DNA of 64,000 nt from Symbiodinium natans (taxonomy: Eukaryota > Sar > Dinophyceae > Suessiales > Symbiodiniaceae): positions 803,501-867,500 of the forward strand of contig CAJNDS010000657.1 in assembly GCA_905221605.1 (NCBI GenBank), written 5' to 3'. The translations under genes and the position numbers were made by a program. The notes below the pieces were generated by a model that was given only the letters and a program-made list of their open reading frames with translations, had not been told where the DNA came from and searched no databases. Below, in pieces: positions 52,984 to 64,000 of the stretch (position 1 is its first letter; each line of letters begins with the position of its first letter).

Positions 52984-53968
52984 TTAGGGGGGCAGGTTCC
53001 GTTCGAGGCGGTTGACACGATCTTCTAGGTTAAGGATTTCTCGGCGTATCCTGGCGTGAAAGGTTCTTAGGGTGGCGAGGTGGGCATTATAGGGCAAGGC
53101 AGCCATGCGTCTGGCTATGTTAAGCTGTGCCGGCGTGGGCTCAACCGTGGCGCTTAGGCGGAGAAATTCGGCCTGGGCCCGAATCTTATATGCTAAGAAA
53201 TCCGAAGCCAGCAAGTCGAGGTCCTCTTTTAGGCGGGCATTGGGCTAGGGCATTAAGGGCTGAATTAAGCAGTGAGTTGCACACAGCGAGGCTGTGTTTA
53301 AGGTGCTCGGCTTGGCCGCCGAGTAAGCGTGAGTGGATCTCTTGGGCTCGGAGCTGGTTGTGCTGGTAGATCAAGAGGTCCTGCATGAAACAGATATCCC
53401 GCAGGAATGAGGGCATTTGAGCTTCCACTGGGGGCTGATCGGCTGGGCGAGAGGCCCTTGTGTTGTAGAGGAGCTCCGAAGGCGGCGAATGAGCCGTAGG
53501 CAGGGCTGTCACCGAAGCTGCAAAGCATTGCGAAGATGTAGGCTGCGATGAGGTCGGGCATCCAGTGGGAGCATGCGCTTCTGGTGGGCGTCTCGAGGGC
53601 GTAGGCGGCATAGAACTCGGGCATCCAGTGGGAGCCTGGGCAGTCGAAAAACCCTCAGGCGAAATGTGCACCATAATAGAGCGTGGCAGGCTCTCAGGCG
53701 TGTCGTGTGGAAACGCTGAGCGTTGCCACAGAGCGATGCGTCTTTGATGCAAGTGGAGCAGCTGTTGCCAGCTGCTGCAGTAGTCTTCATCCGAGGCGTC
53801 TTGAGCTGTCCGAGTAGGCATGGGACTGTTCGAGGCCATGGGCGCGGGCGACTCTCTGGGCAACGCAGAGAGGAAAACACCGGGCTTAATGGGCCTGAAA
53901 CCTCTAGAAAAGCAACTAGGGGCGTAGCGGCCTCGAAAGAAATGCTCAAACGCTATGCTTGGCCCCAA
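52984..53968 (-). pseudogene. Coiled-coil (gag-like?) protein of the recombinase element, one frameshift
   Basis: The first frame (53968-53186) has a Pro/Ser-rich start and then the helical LLIYQHNQLRAQEIHSRLL...HSLAVCNSLLNSALNALAQ. A single-base shift near 53240 moves it to a frame reading ARLKEDLDLLASDFLAYKIRAQ...IRREILNLEDRVNRLERNLPP and a stop at 52984. The helix-forming character runs smoothly across the shift, which supports one original gene. The role could be oligomerisation; the gag label is a guess from its 5' position. Confidence 0.5.
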
Positions 53969-54369
53969 CTCGGGTTAGGTCAGGGCCAGCTGAGCCAGGA
54001 GTCAGCTGTGCATGGGCAGACATGGGTGGTCATGATTCGTGCGTGTCAAAACACCTGGGGAAACAAAAACCCAGTGCGAGCTTACATACACCTTGTGTTC
54101 TGCCCCTATGCTGCCTTATTGTCTTGGTTGACGGGAAGTAAACTTCGCAGACTGTGCAGGCCACCGGCTGTAACTGCTGCGCGGGCACCGGGATCAGCCT
54201 GGAGTCGGGCTCCGCTTCTGTGTTATCCGTATTCTTCCAACACTAAAGAGTCTGTGGTTGCTTGATGATACACGGTTCTGCTACTTGAAGTTTATCAAGT
54301 TTGTGTCTAATACGTTGTATCGTGGCATTAATAGGATCCTGAACCCCCAGTCTATGTCGAAGCTTTCTT
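53969..54369. other. No gene recognised
   Basis: Transition from the GC-rich recombinase element to the degenerate satellite. A 180-codon plus-strand frame running through here is antisense to the element and shows no domain. Confidence 0.4.
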
Positions 54370-55165
54370 CAGCGACTATTTACGGCATCCCCACAGCCTT
54401 CCACAAATTTTTCGGAGACATGCCACAGTTGTAGCTGGCTTCTACGGCCTTCCCAGACTTTACGGGGACGTGTCCAATTAATGACAATTGTTACGGCCTC
54501 CCCACACTTTGCGGAAAATCTTCGTTTGCAATGATGTTTGGAGAACCTTTCGGCCGCCCCAAACTTTGTGGAGACAAGCTCCCAGGCCTTTCTTGGAGAC
54601 CTGCCAAGGCGTGTGGGGACGCTTTTCTGGAACGTGCCGGAGTTGGGGATTTGGCCGGGACATGCCAAGTGCATTCGACTGTTTACAGCCTCTCCATGCC
54701 TTGCGGGGATGAATTGCCTTTTCGGCTTTTCCGACTTTGTGAGGATTTACCAAGGTTGACCATGTCTGGTCCTGCCCATGCTTTTTCTGAGTCGGCAGAT
54801 GGTATGGATTCACTTTTGCGGCCTCTCCAGGCTTTACGGAAACATGCCAGTACATCGACTGTTTTCGGCCTCCCATGCTTTGCGGGGACATGCCAAGGTC
54901 AAATCCTTGTTTGTAACGAGGCATGGGAATAACTTTTCAGCCTCCCCAGGCTTCGCGGGGACAGGCTGGTCGGCAGAGTCGTATGGATTCACTTTTACGG
55001 CCCCCTAGGCTTTACGGGGACATGCCATACAAGTACATTGAATGTTTACAGCCTCCTCATGCCTTGCGGGGACATGCCAAGATCGAATCCTCGTTTGTAA
55101 CGAGGCATGCATCTTCCCAGGCTTTGCGGGGATATGCTGAGAGTGACAGCCTCTTAATGGTTTCC
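54370..55165. repeat. Degenerate tandem repeat with core GGCCTCCCCA...GGGGACATGCCA
   Basis: About twelve diverged copies of a roughly 50-60 bp unit (GGCCTCCCCAGGCTTTGCGG then GGACATGCCAAG). Two longer higher-order copies (near 54800-54930 and 54975-55115) also share GTATGGATTCACTTTTGCGG, ATCCT-GTTTGTAACGAGGC and similar words. The unit reads open on both strands. Confidence 0.8.
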
Positions 55166-55286
55166 TTGGGCTTTTGGCAGATATGCTAAGCGTATCATGC
55201 TACACATCTTCGCAATCAGGATCGTCTCACCGTTTCAATTGGTGGTGGTGCAGCGATACTCCCCTTCTTTCTGGCAGTCTTTGTGG

Positions 55287-55416
55287 GGCTCCAGCAACAG
55301 CTTTGCTGCTTCAGCTTTCTGCCTACACTGCTTCAGCCGTTGCACCACCAGTCAAAAGACGTCTCCTGTGAGCTTGCTTTAGTTTAGCTGGCTGTCGTAA
55401 TAAAAGACTTGTGAAC
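55287..55416 (+). repeat. 130-bp direct repeat, copy 1
   Basis: Runs from GGCTCCAGCAACAGC to ACTTGTGAAC. It contains GGCTGTCGTAATAAAAGAC near its end, an AATAAA-type word. Confidence 0.85.
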
Positions 55417-55622
55417 GATACTTGTGTTTACTCAATGTTGTTTACATGCTTTTATTCGCAGCTTGCTGATCCCGCTGCTTTGGGGATCAAGCACGACAGC
55501 CAGCTTAGCAACCAGTCAGCATCAGCTTTATGCTTGCTTAGAGAAATTTGCCCACCCGCCAGATCACCCAATGTGGTGATTCTTGCTGCGAAGCTTTGCA
55601 TCGTTAGGATTCCTTTGCAGGA

Positions 55623-55755
55623 GGCTCCAGCAACAGCTTTGCTGCTTCAGCTTTCTCCCCTACACTGCTTCAGCCGTTGCACCACCAGTCAAAAGAACAG
55701 TCTCGCTGTGAGCTTGCTTTAGTTTAGCTGGCTGTCGTAATAAAGACTTGTGAAC
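55623..55755 (+). repeat. 130-bp direct repeat, copy 2
   Basis: Second copy, starting 336 bp downstream of copy 1, with a few indels (TTTCTCCCCTACAC for TTTCTGCCTACAC and an AACAGTCTCG variant). Confidence 0.85.
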
Positions 55756-55839
55756 ACACTTTTTCCTCTCAGGTGCCATGGTAGGGTTTAGAGGTTTAGG
55801 ATTTCGAAGCCTCCTAGGGCAGCGAGCACGAAAGCGCTC

Positions 55840-56440
55840 TACTGTACCAATGTTTTCGGCCCTAAAGAGCAAAAAACGCTGTCCTGTCCCAAAAAAAACC
55901 AATCGTTTCAGACCAAAAGTGGCCTGCAGGTCTACAAACTTTGTTTTTCTTTGTTTTCTTGGGACAGTACAGCATTTTTGCACTTTTTTGCCTTAAAAAG
56001 ATGGGTTTTTTTGGGACAGTACAGCACTTTCGAGGCCTGGGAGTGCAAAAACGCTGTACTGTCCCAAAAAAACCAATGTTTTTAGGCGAAAAAATTGCAA
56101 AAATGCTGTACTGTCACAAAAAAAGCCAAAAAACCAAAGCTTGGAGACCTCCAGGCCCTGGAGGAGAAGGTCTCCAAAACTTTTTTTTTGTTTTTTTTGG
56201 TTTTTTTGGGACAGTACATGGTTTTTTTGGGACAGTACAGCACTTTCGAGGCATGGGAGTGCAAAAACGCTGTACTGTCCCAAAAAAACAAATGTTTTTA
56301 GGCCAAAAATTGCAGAAACGCTCAAGGTCTCAAACTTTGTTTTTTTTTGGATTTTTTGGGACAGTACAGCATTTTTGCATTTTTTGCCTTGATTGGACAG
56401 TACACCTGGGAGTGCAAAAACGCTATACTGTCCCACAAGA
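55840..56440. repeat. Array of perfect inverted repeats (GGGACAGTACAGC)
   Basis: The word TTTTTTGGGACAGTACAGC and its exact complement GCTGTACTGTCCCAAAAAA alternate along 600 bp. Near-identical stem-loops occur at about 56009-56074 and 56224-56288, each with a 19-bp perfect stem around an approximately 28-base loop containing CTTTCGAGGC and GGGAGTGC. Further half-sites lie at about 55885, 55965, 56110, 56355 and 56430. The array is tandem with a period of roughly 210-250 bp. Confidence 0.9.
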
Positions 56441-56454
56441 ACAGTCTTTTAAGC

Positions 56455-57370
56455 CGATTCACATTATTTTTTCCAGGAGTCTTATTGGTTCCTATTCATT
56501 TTAGTAAGATTCCTTCTCATTTTAACAAGATTCCTATTAATTATAACCGGGTCTTTTCAATTTGGTGAGGGTTCCTATTGATTTTAAAGGCTTCCTATTG
56601 GTTTAGGCTCATCTTCATTTAGTAGGATTCCTATTAATACTTGTTGAAGGAATCGTATTTTTCACAGGAGTCCTATTAGTTCTTTCTCATTTTAGTAAGA
56701 CTCCTATGAATTACCACCGCGTTCTTTTTGATTTGTTAAGGTTCATTCTAATAGGCTTCCTATTAGCTTTTATCCGCAAACAATTTGATAGGATTCCGAT
56801 GAATTCAATGAAAGAGTCCTATTTATTTTCATAGGATGCCAATAAAGTTTCATAGGGTTCCTAATTATTTCAATAAGGCTCCCACTAGTGCAATAAGACT
56901 CCTATCAGTTTCAGGGCTCTTACTCATGTTAATGGGATTCGTAGTCATGTTTAATAGGGATCTCATTCGCTTGAAAGGGATTCCTATTGTTTTAGGCTCA
57001 TATTAATTAGTAGGATTCCTATTGTTTAGGGGTTCACACTCTTTTTTTATAGGAGTCCATTGGTTCCTATTAATTTTAGTAGGGGCCCTCTTCAGTTTGG
57101 TAGGATTCCTATCAAGTATAATTGGGTTCTCATTAACTTTAATCGATTCCTATTCATGTTAATAGGCTTCCTATTAACTTTTTATACAGGCCGAGCAATT
57201 TCAATAGGGTTCCTATGGGTTTTAATAGAGGATTCCTATTTTCTGTTTATTAGATTCCAATAAATTTTCATGGTCTTAGTTTGCCTAAATATTTTAATAA
57301 GGCTCATGCAAATGTAATATGTTTCCTATCAATTTTAAATAGGATTCTGTCATTTGAATAGCGTTCCCAT
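56455..57370. repeat. Degenerate AT-rich repeat (AGGATTCCTATTAATTTTAAT)
   Basis: About 900 bp of strongly diverged, roughly 30-36 bp units around AGGATTCCTATT followed by AATTTTAAT. No coding sequence. Confidence 0.75.
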
Positions 57371-57600
57371 AGAATTTCAAAGCATATGAAGGATTGAAAC
57401 CCATCATGCCTTTTTTTTCAAAGCATATGAAAGATTGAAACCCAAGCATATGAACCATAATAGCGCATTTTTCAAAGCGTATGAACGATTGAAACCCATG
57501 ATGCGGCGAGCATTGTGGTTTGCACATGCGGGGGGCGGCGCCAGCCCCAACCACCCCGCTTTTTAAGCAGTGCAAGCTTTTTTCAAACCATATGAACGAG
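57371..57600 (-). repeat. ATTTGCAAAC-type satellite, inverted copies
   Basis: Two to three units in the opposite sense to the main array at 59.7-60.6 kb: AAAGCATATGAACGATTGAAACCC-type words followed by GCGAGCATTGTGGTTTGCA, a G-rich patch and TTTTTAAGCAGTGCAAGC. Confidence 0.8.
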
Positions 57601-59679
57601 AAAAACCCGGCGTCATCGTCATCGAAGGTGCTCTTCGAGCCCTGCTGCTGAGTTTGCTGCGGCTGCCAACGATCTACAGCAGCGCTATGCAGCGCTTATT
57701 GCTCAAAGCGGCACACGCACGCACGCACGCACCCACACACACACACACACCGCTTCCTTGGCTTCCGGCGCAGGGACAGGGAGCAAGTGATGGGCTCAGA
57801 CATGGGTGTGTTCGTTGGCTGGCGCTAGTATGACCGGGCTCGAGAAACGATAGAACACTCTTGACTGTCTTTTATATGCCAAAACTAATGCAGCATGCGC
57901 AGTCAAGCAGTTAGGCGCCGCGGCGGAATCAAATGGCCACCTGGATGTTCAGGACTGGGATGGTGTCGTTTGGTGACAAAGTCAATCCGAAGCTCGCAAG
58001 GGCTGCAGTCAGAATCCAACTAGTGTGGGATACGCATGTCACGTATCTAAATTGTCCGTTCCACCTGTCGGTTTTGGCTGGAATTTTCATGCGTTTTGGC
58101 TTGAGACCAATTTTACGACCAGTTGTGAGCAACTTTGGGTTGCTTTTCCACGGCACGGCAGCGCTGACACTCCACCAGAGGTCTTTCAGCGGGCGGTGTG
58201 CCTGCCAGGATTCTGATAAACCCGTTCGAGCCGCTTTGAAACAAGAACTTGTTGAGTGCTCACAGAGCCAAGCGCGGAACGCGCAACGCCCGCCGGCATA
58301 CTGTGGACGACTCATCGCAGCTAATGGATGGACACTTTTTTGTGTGTTGCTTCGTGGTGATACTTCAATGAAACATCTTGTCGTTACTTGCTGGCTGTCA
58401 TGAGTATGGCAAAAAAATTTCTGCAAGTTCGTGTGGCTTGTTGGATCTGTTTTTGGTGGACGATTTCAATCTTGCAGTCCTTCTTGGATATAATGCCGGA
58501 GACTTATGATTTTGGGTTGCCGGGCTTGGGTGTTACTATTTTCCCCCTTCCTTGAAAAGCAAATATCCAAATCTAGCTTTGCTGATAGCTTTGCAGATGC
58601 GGAAAAGGGGATGAGCTGAGGAGTTGCAAGTTAAAGTGTGAAGGGATCAGGCGTAAGCAGAGGGCGCATCAGCACATTTATTTTGTGTTTGCTTTGGTTG
58701 AATGCGGTCATCTGTGCCCGAACCCTCGGGAGGTTCAGTCTAGAAGCCTCGTCGAATGACTTTGTAAAGGGGTCCACGCTGTGAATCATGACCACGTCAC
58801 CAGCGCTTCGACCTGTGATGCGCTGATTCCAAAAGCACCCACCTGCGGTCAATGGCACAGACTCTGATTTCATGAACGTTCCGAACGTTAACAATGACGA
58901 AGCCGCAGCCACCAGACCATTATCGTCGAGTTCCCTTGCCGCCCGGACACCGACCCGCCATTTGACTCAACTGAGATGCCAACATGCCCAGAAAGCAGGT
59001 AAGGGAAGATGCAGGAACTCCAAAAAAAGAGCGTGTTTCGGTGACCATAATTTGAAGAAGTGAACCTACCCCAAACCAATCGCTTAAAACCCTTCGACAC
59101 CCTAAACGCAAAGAAGCCGAAAGATAACTCCCAACAAGTCCCAACACCCGAAGAACCCTTACTTCAGATCAATAATCAGAAGCCCTACACCCTAAACTTG
59201 CGGCCGATGTGTTTTTCAGCGCTGCCTCATGCACGTAGGACCCCTGGTTCAAGCGCTAAGCCAAAGACCTTGTCGGCAACATACCCTCTGCGGGCTTGCC
59301 AGCCTTTTCATGAGGATGAAGGTCATAATAGCCTAGACTTGCCCACCCGGGGTAGGGGTGGAACGAAAGCTCACGAAAGTTGAACTGCCAGCGTTTCGTG
59401 GGGATGAAAGTGGGCGGAGAAATTTTCTAGATTTAATGAATTTAACTTTTTTTAAATAGGTTCGCTGGTCCCTTGGTCCCCTGGTCCCCTGGTGTGCTGT
59501 CCTTGGTCTTCCTAGCAAAAGGCTACATTCCAATTCTGTCGAGTTGTTTGGTTTTTCCTAGAAAAAAACCTCCCTCCCTCCCTCTGTTCATAGGAACTGG
59601 TCCATTTTCTTAGTTTTCCTACGAAAGGCTTATTTTTATATCTTCCTAGGATTCGTACTGCTTTTCGTGGGAATTGTTA
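57601..59679. other. No gene recognised
   Basis: A (GCAC)n/(AC)n microsatellite lies at about 57715-57750. At 57929-58426 open frames of about 160 codons exist on both strands over the same bases; neither shows a domain. The rest holds only short frames. Confidence 0.4.
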
Positions 59680-60309
59680 TACATGTTGCTCGCAAGCTTG
59701 CACGGCTTAAAGAGCCGGGGGTTGGGGGGGGTGTGCAGCCCCCCCCCCCCCCCCATTTGCAAACAGAGTGCTCAAATGCTAGGTTTCAAAAAGACGCATA
59801 TGCTTTGAATCAAGCTTGCCTGGCTGATAAAACGAAGGGGTTGGGGCGAAGGCGCGGCGCACCCCCCCCCCCCCATTTGCAAACACAATGCTCGCATCAT
59901 GGACTTCAATCGTTCATATATTTTAACAAAAGTGGCCTGATGGGTTTTAATCGTTCACATGCTTTGAAAAGAGCTTGCACGGCTTAAAGAAGTGGGGGGG
60001 CTGGGGTCGGGGAGGCGCACCCCCCCCCCCCCCATGTGCAAACGCAATGCTCGCATCGCGGGTTTCAATCGTTCATATGTTTCGAGAAAAGTGGCATGAC
60101 GGGTTTCAAACGTTCATATGCTTTGAAATAAGCTTGAACGGCTTAAAGAAGTGGAAGGGTTGGGTGGGGGGTGGGGGGCGCAGCCCCCCCCATTTGCAAA
60201 CGCAATGCTCGAGTGACGGCTTTCAATCTTGCATATTCATTGACAAAAGTGGCCTGATGGGTTTTAATCGTTCATATGCTTTGAAAGAAGCTGGAACGGC
60301 TTGAAGAAG

Positions 60310-60343
<34 letters not shown>

Positions 60344-60560
60344 GGGGGGGGAGGGGGGGGGCGCGGGCGCAGCGCCATTTGCAAAAAAAATGCTCGCATG
60401 ATGGTTTTCAATTGTTCATAGGCTTTGAAACAAGCTTGCGTTACCAAAACAGGCGGTGGGTTTGGGGGGGGGAGGGGGGGGGCCTCCCCCCCCCATTTGC
60501 AAACACAACACTCGCATCATGGGTTTTAATCGTTCATGCTTTGGAAAAAGTGATGGGCCG
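59680..60560 (+). repeat. Satellite array with poly-G spacers
   Basis: Six or more units of 120-180 bp: a C-run, ATTTGCAAACACAATGCTCG, GGGTTTCAATCGTTCATATG, CTTTGAAA-AAGCTTGCACGG and CTTAAAGAAG, then a G-rich run. The start word ATTTGCAAAC (or TGTGCAAAC) occurs near 59755, 59875, 60033, 60192, 60372 and 60497. It includes an uninterrupted run of 31 G at 60311-60341. Confidence 0.9.
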
Positions 60561-63500
60561 TGCTTTGCATGTCTTCCCAGGCTCGTCTGGATCTGGATGT
60601 CAAGGTCAAACCGGTGTGAAGGAGATCCCGATTACATAACCTTTCTTTCCCACAAGGTTTTTCCACAAGCCGCCAAGGTAAGCCCACCGATTGCTGATCG
60701 CGGCAACCGTGGGGGTAAGCGAAGATCAGGGCGTTCGGCAACTTGATACCGAGTCCATCAGGGGCTCCTCAAGGATAGGTGCTAGGATCCCGCTGTTTGC
60801 ATTTAAGGCGCTGCTGGATTCTTAGACATGACTCGAAAGTTAATTTAACTCAAGCGACGAATGAGTTTTGAGATACCACCCTGCGAAAGAAATTCGCAAG
60901 AGGTAGCAGTGTCAACAAATATGAGAGAAAGAGCGCGAGAGGGACAAGCCGCTCAGCATGCGGCAAATTGCAGCAAGTTGATTTGCGCTGTATGGTCTCA
61001 TGTCCGATGGGCACAAGACACGATTGAGCACAGTGCGGCGCCTTTGTCCCGCCTCCTTTTCAGCAAAAGCAGATTGGTAAGAGAGGTGTCATGTTTGCAG
61101 GGCGCAGCATCGCATCAAACACAATAGCGCAAAGAGAACTTGTACCACCTTGGTGATAACACTCCTATATGGTATAACCCCTACCCATCTTCACGGCCTG
61201 AACACGGTGGACTCATAATCCTGGCCGAGCAATGTCTGCGCGTTTGACGTCATCGCTTCTCCAGGAGTTGCTTAGGGCGTCTTGAACATGGGTCCTACAA
61301 AACTTATGCGTTCTCTTCCTGATCCAGGGGGCAGTCGGGGGGACTTTAGCATCCCTGAAGCTGCCGTATGCCAGTTCAGGAGCACTCGATAGATGCAGAA
61401 ACCCAGTTTTGTCGGCTCGCATCTCAGTGGCCGCGTTGTTGGGTGCCAGAGCCATGCACCTTTGTGTTTCTTCTATGTGCCCGCAGTCTCAACGCATGCC
61501 AACGCTTAGGACTTTGGCACAAAGGGCTGGAAATTCGACATGCTTTGCGTGCAAATCGCGCATGTCTGAGTTTGTTGATGTGCCTCTGGCAGTCTTTGTA
61601 TGTCCGCATCCAAGCTTTCGAAGCACAGCCAAAGCTTTCGTGGCAGCATGCTGAAGTGCTTGAGTAAGGTGATGAATGTGTCAAGGACCACTGGCAGAAG
61701 GTCGGGAGCTGAGCATGACGGGTTTTCAGCATTGCTTGGCGCAAACTGCACGTTGTGACCAGAACCAAGCATGAAGTCACCACTGTTTTGATTAACATGG
61801 GCGCTAGAAGGCTGGCTGTGTGAACCGCTTCAGGCGTGTCGGAACCTCGGGACCTGGTGTGCTTGTGTGCGGGTAGGACTTTGCTTTTGACGTGCATCAC
61901 ATCTGCGATGTTCATCCGTTCTGTGTATTTACTCCAATGGGAACCCTCTCCGGAAAGGTTCATTCTCTTGTTTGGGGCGTTGTGAGTGGCATTCTCACGA
62001 AAGCCAGCTCCTTTGAGTGGGCGGTGGTTGTCGTTTACAAATCTGTCATATTTTTTTTTGCATTTTTTGTTCTCGAATGAGACATGTGGGTCAAAACCCG
62101 ACCATAGGCTTTCACAGGTATGAAAACATACGCTGAAATAAAAGTTGCGAAAGCAACAGCAGGCACGTTGAAACCGACCACCACTCGAGTGGGAAGACTC
62201 CGAGCATTTCTAGTTTTCGGGCTTCTTTTTTCAAGCTTATGCTTTTTTGAGTCGGAGGCTTGGAGGCCACAACCCAAAGCGAGAAGGGGAGTCCTCAAAA
62301 TATAGGGGAATGTGGTCAGGCGCGGGGTTCAAGATCCAATGGACACAGCAAGAAATTGGAACGGCCTCCATGGGGAGAATAGAAAGGCTAGGTTTATCTG
62401 GAACAGACTGTAGACGATATGCATGCGCAAGTCGCGGGCGCCAAAGTTTGCAGAGGCTTTTTCGGCGTGCAAGGGTACATCGAGGGCCGCTGAAAGATCT
62501 CGTATGCACCATGCATTCCATCCGCAACCCTATATACATACCTTGCATAAACCTTATACAGCCACGAATGCAACCGCGAAGCGGCAAACTTGCAGGATAG
62601 GATGCTTCAAGACCTGCAGGCAGTGTGCTTTAACCAATGTGAGAACGTCGCCCGACACAAGCACGAGATGCACCTACATTCTCAAGCAGTCATTGCGTAG
62701 GTCATAACGTTGTAGGAGTTCAGCGTGTCAAGGATGCTGAAGGGCCAGTCACTGGCCTGAGGTTTACACGCCTACACGGACAAACCCCATTAAACCACCA
62801 GCCTCCAAACTCCAAGCCAGTGTTTTTGCAAGATAAACGACATCAACACGTGACAGTGCGTGCGCTTCAAAAGGTCGCTGCAGCAACTTTCACTGCGAAG
62901 GACATGTTGCGGCCAGATGCCTATCAAATGGTGTCGCGCATGAACACCGCCAGTTCCACTACACTACCCCTTTTGCTGAGGTTGATCATGGGCGGCAATG
63001 AAAAGGCTGGCTGGGCTCATCCATGTTGTCATCCGTGGTGAAGCACGTCGCAAGCAATGACCGCAACCTTTCTGTTTGAAACCTCGAACCTTAAAACGCG
63101 CTAGCAGCAGAAAAAGCTGCGCGCTATATGCTGCTATCGAAGTCGTCGCAGCCCGGTGTCACAAAGGGCTTGGATGGGCTGGGCTATTTTTCGTGGCTTT
63201 CGTCTCAAGTTGTGCTCCGCGTCCATGCTTGCTTGAGTTGATTTTGGTGCCGTCCCCGAACTGTAGGCTTTGGTGTACTGGCAAAACCACGGCAATGTGC
63301 CTGACGGTATGCTGAGGCCTCTCTGCTTGAACTAGGCTAGCTTGACAGCTCTTGAGTATTTGCAGTTCTTGGCGGCAGGTACATGTATGAGAACATGCTG
63401 GACCGCAGGGTGGCTGAAGCCACATGCTTGAAGGTGTGCGGGCATTCGTTGAAGTTTTTCGGAGGTTCAACAAGCCCTGCATTTAGACTTTGTGTTCGCA

Positions 63501-64000
63501 AGGGACATGCCACGGAGGGCACCTTTTCATGTCAAGCGTGTGAATCCAGCAAATCCGAGACGTGGTTGCGACCAGGATGCCACAATCTTAGGAACAATGC
63601 AGCTAAACCCCCGCCCGCTGTGTAAGTACCTATGGGTGATAAGATTCATGAGATGTGTTACGTCCGGTTGCAACAAGAAGTATCTTGTGAACGTGGAAGC
63701 AAGTTTCACTTGCCACCTGATCGAGTGATAAGGAATGTACCGAAGTCTTGCGTCGGTTTCGCGGCAGTTTGTTTTATATTACATGTTTCCTTCCGATTTT
63801 CTAGTAAGCGGCAAAACCACGCTGATGTGCTGCTGGCTTATTGGATGGTCGCACTTCGCAAAGCAAAGTCAGTGGTAGCTTTCTTTAGGCGAGCGGCGTA
63901 AGTTGCCAGGTTGACTGGGCGATGAAGACGCCAATGACGGACCGGGACTGCAGCCGTATATTGGGCCATGTACGACGCGTTGGTGCCAGCATGTTTTGGG
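60561..64000. other. No gene confidently recognised
   Basis: Open frames stay below 180 codons. The minus strand at 61506-61772 contains LLPVVLDTFITLLKHFSMLP and CFESLDADIQRLP, which look protein-like, and could be an exon of an unassigned gene; I cannot link it to others. No repeats of note were found. Confidence 0.35.

Larger units (their letters stand above)
39407..53968 (-). mobile_element. Degenerate tyrosine-recombinase element, split by a copia insertion
   Basis: Two GC-rich minus-strand blocks (53968-51976 and 43309-39407) share composition and reading direction and become contiguous when the copia element at 43310-51975 and one 5-bp duplication are removed. In order they contain a coiled-coil frame, Pro/Ala-rich frames and, last, a tyrosine recombinase. 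A DIRS or Crypton-like element of dinoflagellate type is the best reading; I found no reverse transcriptase, so DIRS proper is not established. True termini are not identified; the coordinates mark the recognisable content. Confidence 0.45.

Noticed and set aside
53723-54265. Plus-strand 180-codon frame
   Set aside because: Antisense to the coiled-coil frame of the recombinase element and running into unrelated sequence; no motif.
57929-58426. Overlapping open frames of about 160 codons on both strands
   Set aside because: Neither has a recognisable domain, and equal length on both strands gives no reason to choose one.
58631-58912. Minus-strand frame with VDPFTKSF, a possible copia RNase H tail
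   Set aside because: The similarity is a few residues only, with no catalytic motif nearby.
59680-60560. Regularly spaced repeats that could suggest a CRISPR array
   Set aside because: Unit length is 120-180 bp, spacers are G/C runs and diverged repeat, no cas genes exist and the context is eukaryotic.

Overview
The window looks like nuclear DNA of a dinoflagellate, most likely a Symbiodiniaceae-type alga. The grounds are: scattered islands of the algal/plant-type telomere word TTTAGGG; Ty1/copia-type elements with very long, lysine/glutamate-rich polyproteins; a degenerate tyrosine-recombinase element; and one broken-up host gene whose best-supported intron begins with GC instead of GT. The assignment is inference; no rRNA, tRNA or spliced-leader sequence was recognised. 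Bacterial-style features (operons, ribosome binding sites, CRISPR) are absent.

Layout. 1-16.4 kb is a subtelomere-like block of short TTTAGGG/CCCTAAA islands in both orientations and their decayed derivatives. It holds a small family of palindromic MITE-like elements (about 3.6, 6.4 and 13.9 kb), a foldback element (15.1 kb) and the only recognisable host gene, a minus-strand multi-exon membrane protein with a DKLCI-type (TIR-like) domain (10.2-11.9 kb). 16.4-20.6 kb holds a 10-bp satellite, a three-fold repeat block and a 15-bp minisatellite. 20602-26363 is a complete LTR element with 292-bp LTRs, a 5-bp target duplication and a primer site, but no coding capacity (a LARD-like non-autonomous element), inserted in a CCCCTTAAG satellite. 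26.6-31.1 kb has tandem repeats and unassigned sequence. 31.1-37.9 kb (minus strand) holds a small unassigned ORF, a 26-bp minisatellite and a frameshifted copia element. 38-54 kb is a GC-rich minus-strand tyrosine-recombinase element, now inactive, split by an intact, very recent copia element at 43310-51975 (identical 168-bp LTRs, GTGTC target duplication, PBS, PPT and one uninterrupted 2617-residue Gag-Pol frame). 54.3-60.6 kb is a succession of degenerate satellites, including an array of perfect inverted repeats and poly-G-bearing units. 60.6-64 kb shows nothing assignable.

How it works together. This is essentially a mobile-element graveyard with one apparently live element. That element could supply reverse transcriptase and integrase; the coding-less LTR element carries the same first ten primer-site bases (TGGTAGCGGA, consistent with initiator tRNA-Met), so both use the same kind of primer. 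The intact copia polyprotein does not end after RNase H: it continues in frame for about 600 residues with a membrane segment, a charged coiled coil and a second CCHC knuckle. The decayed minus-strand copia element carries a different post-RNase H extension with a weak methyltransferase-like look.
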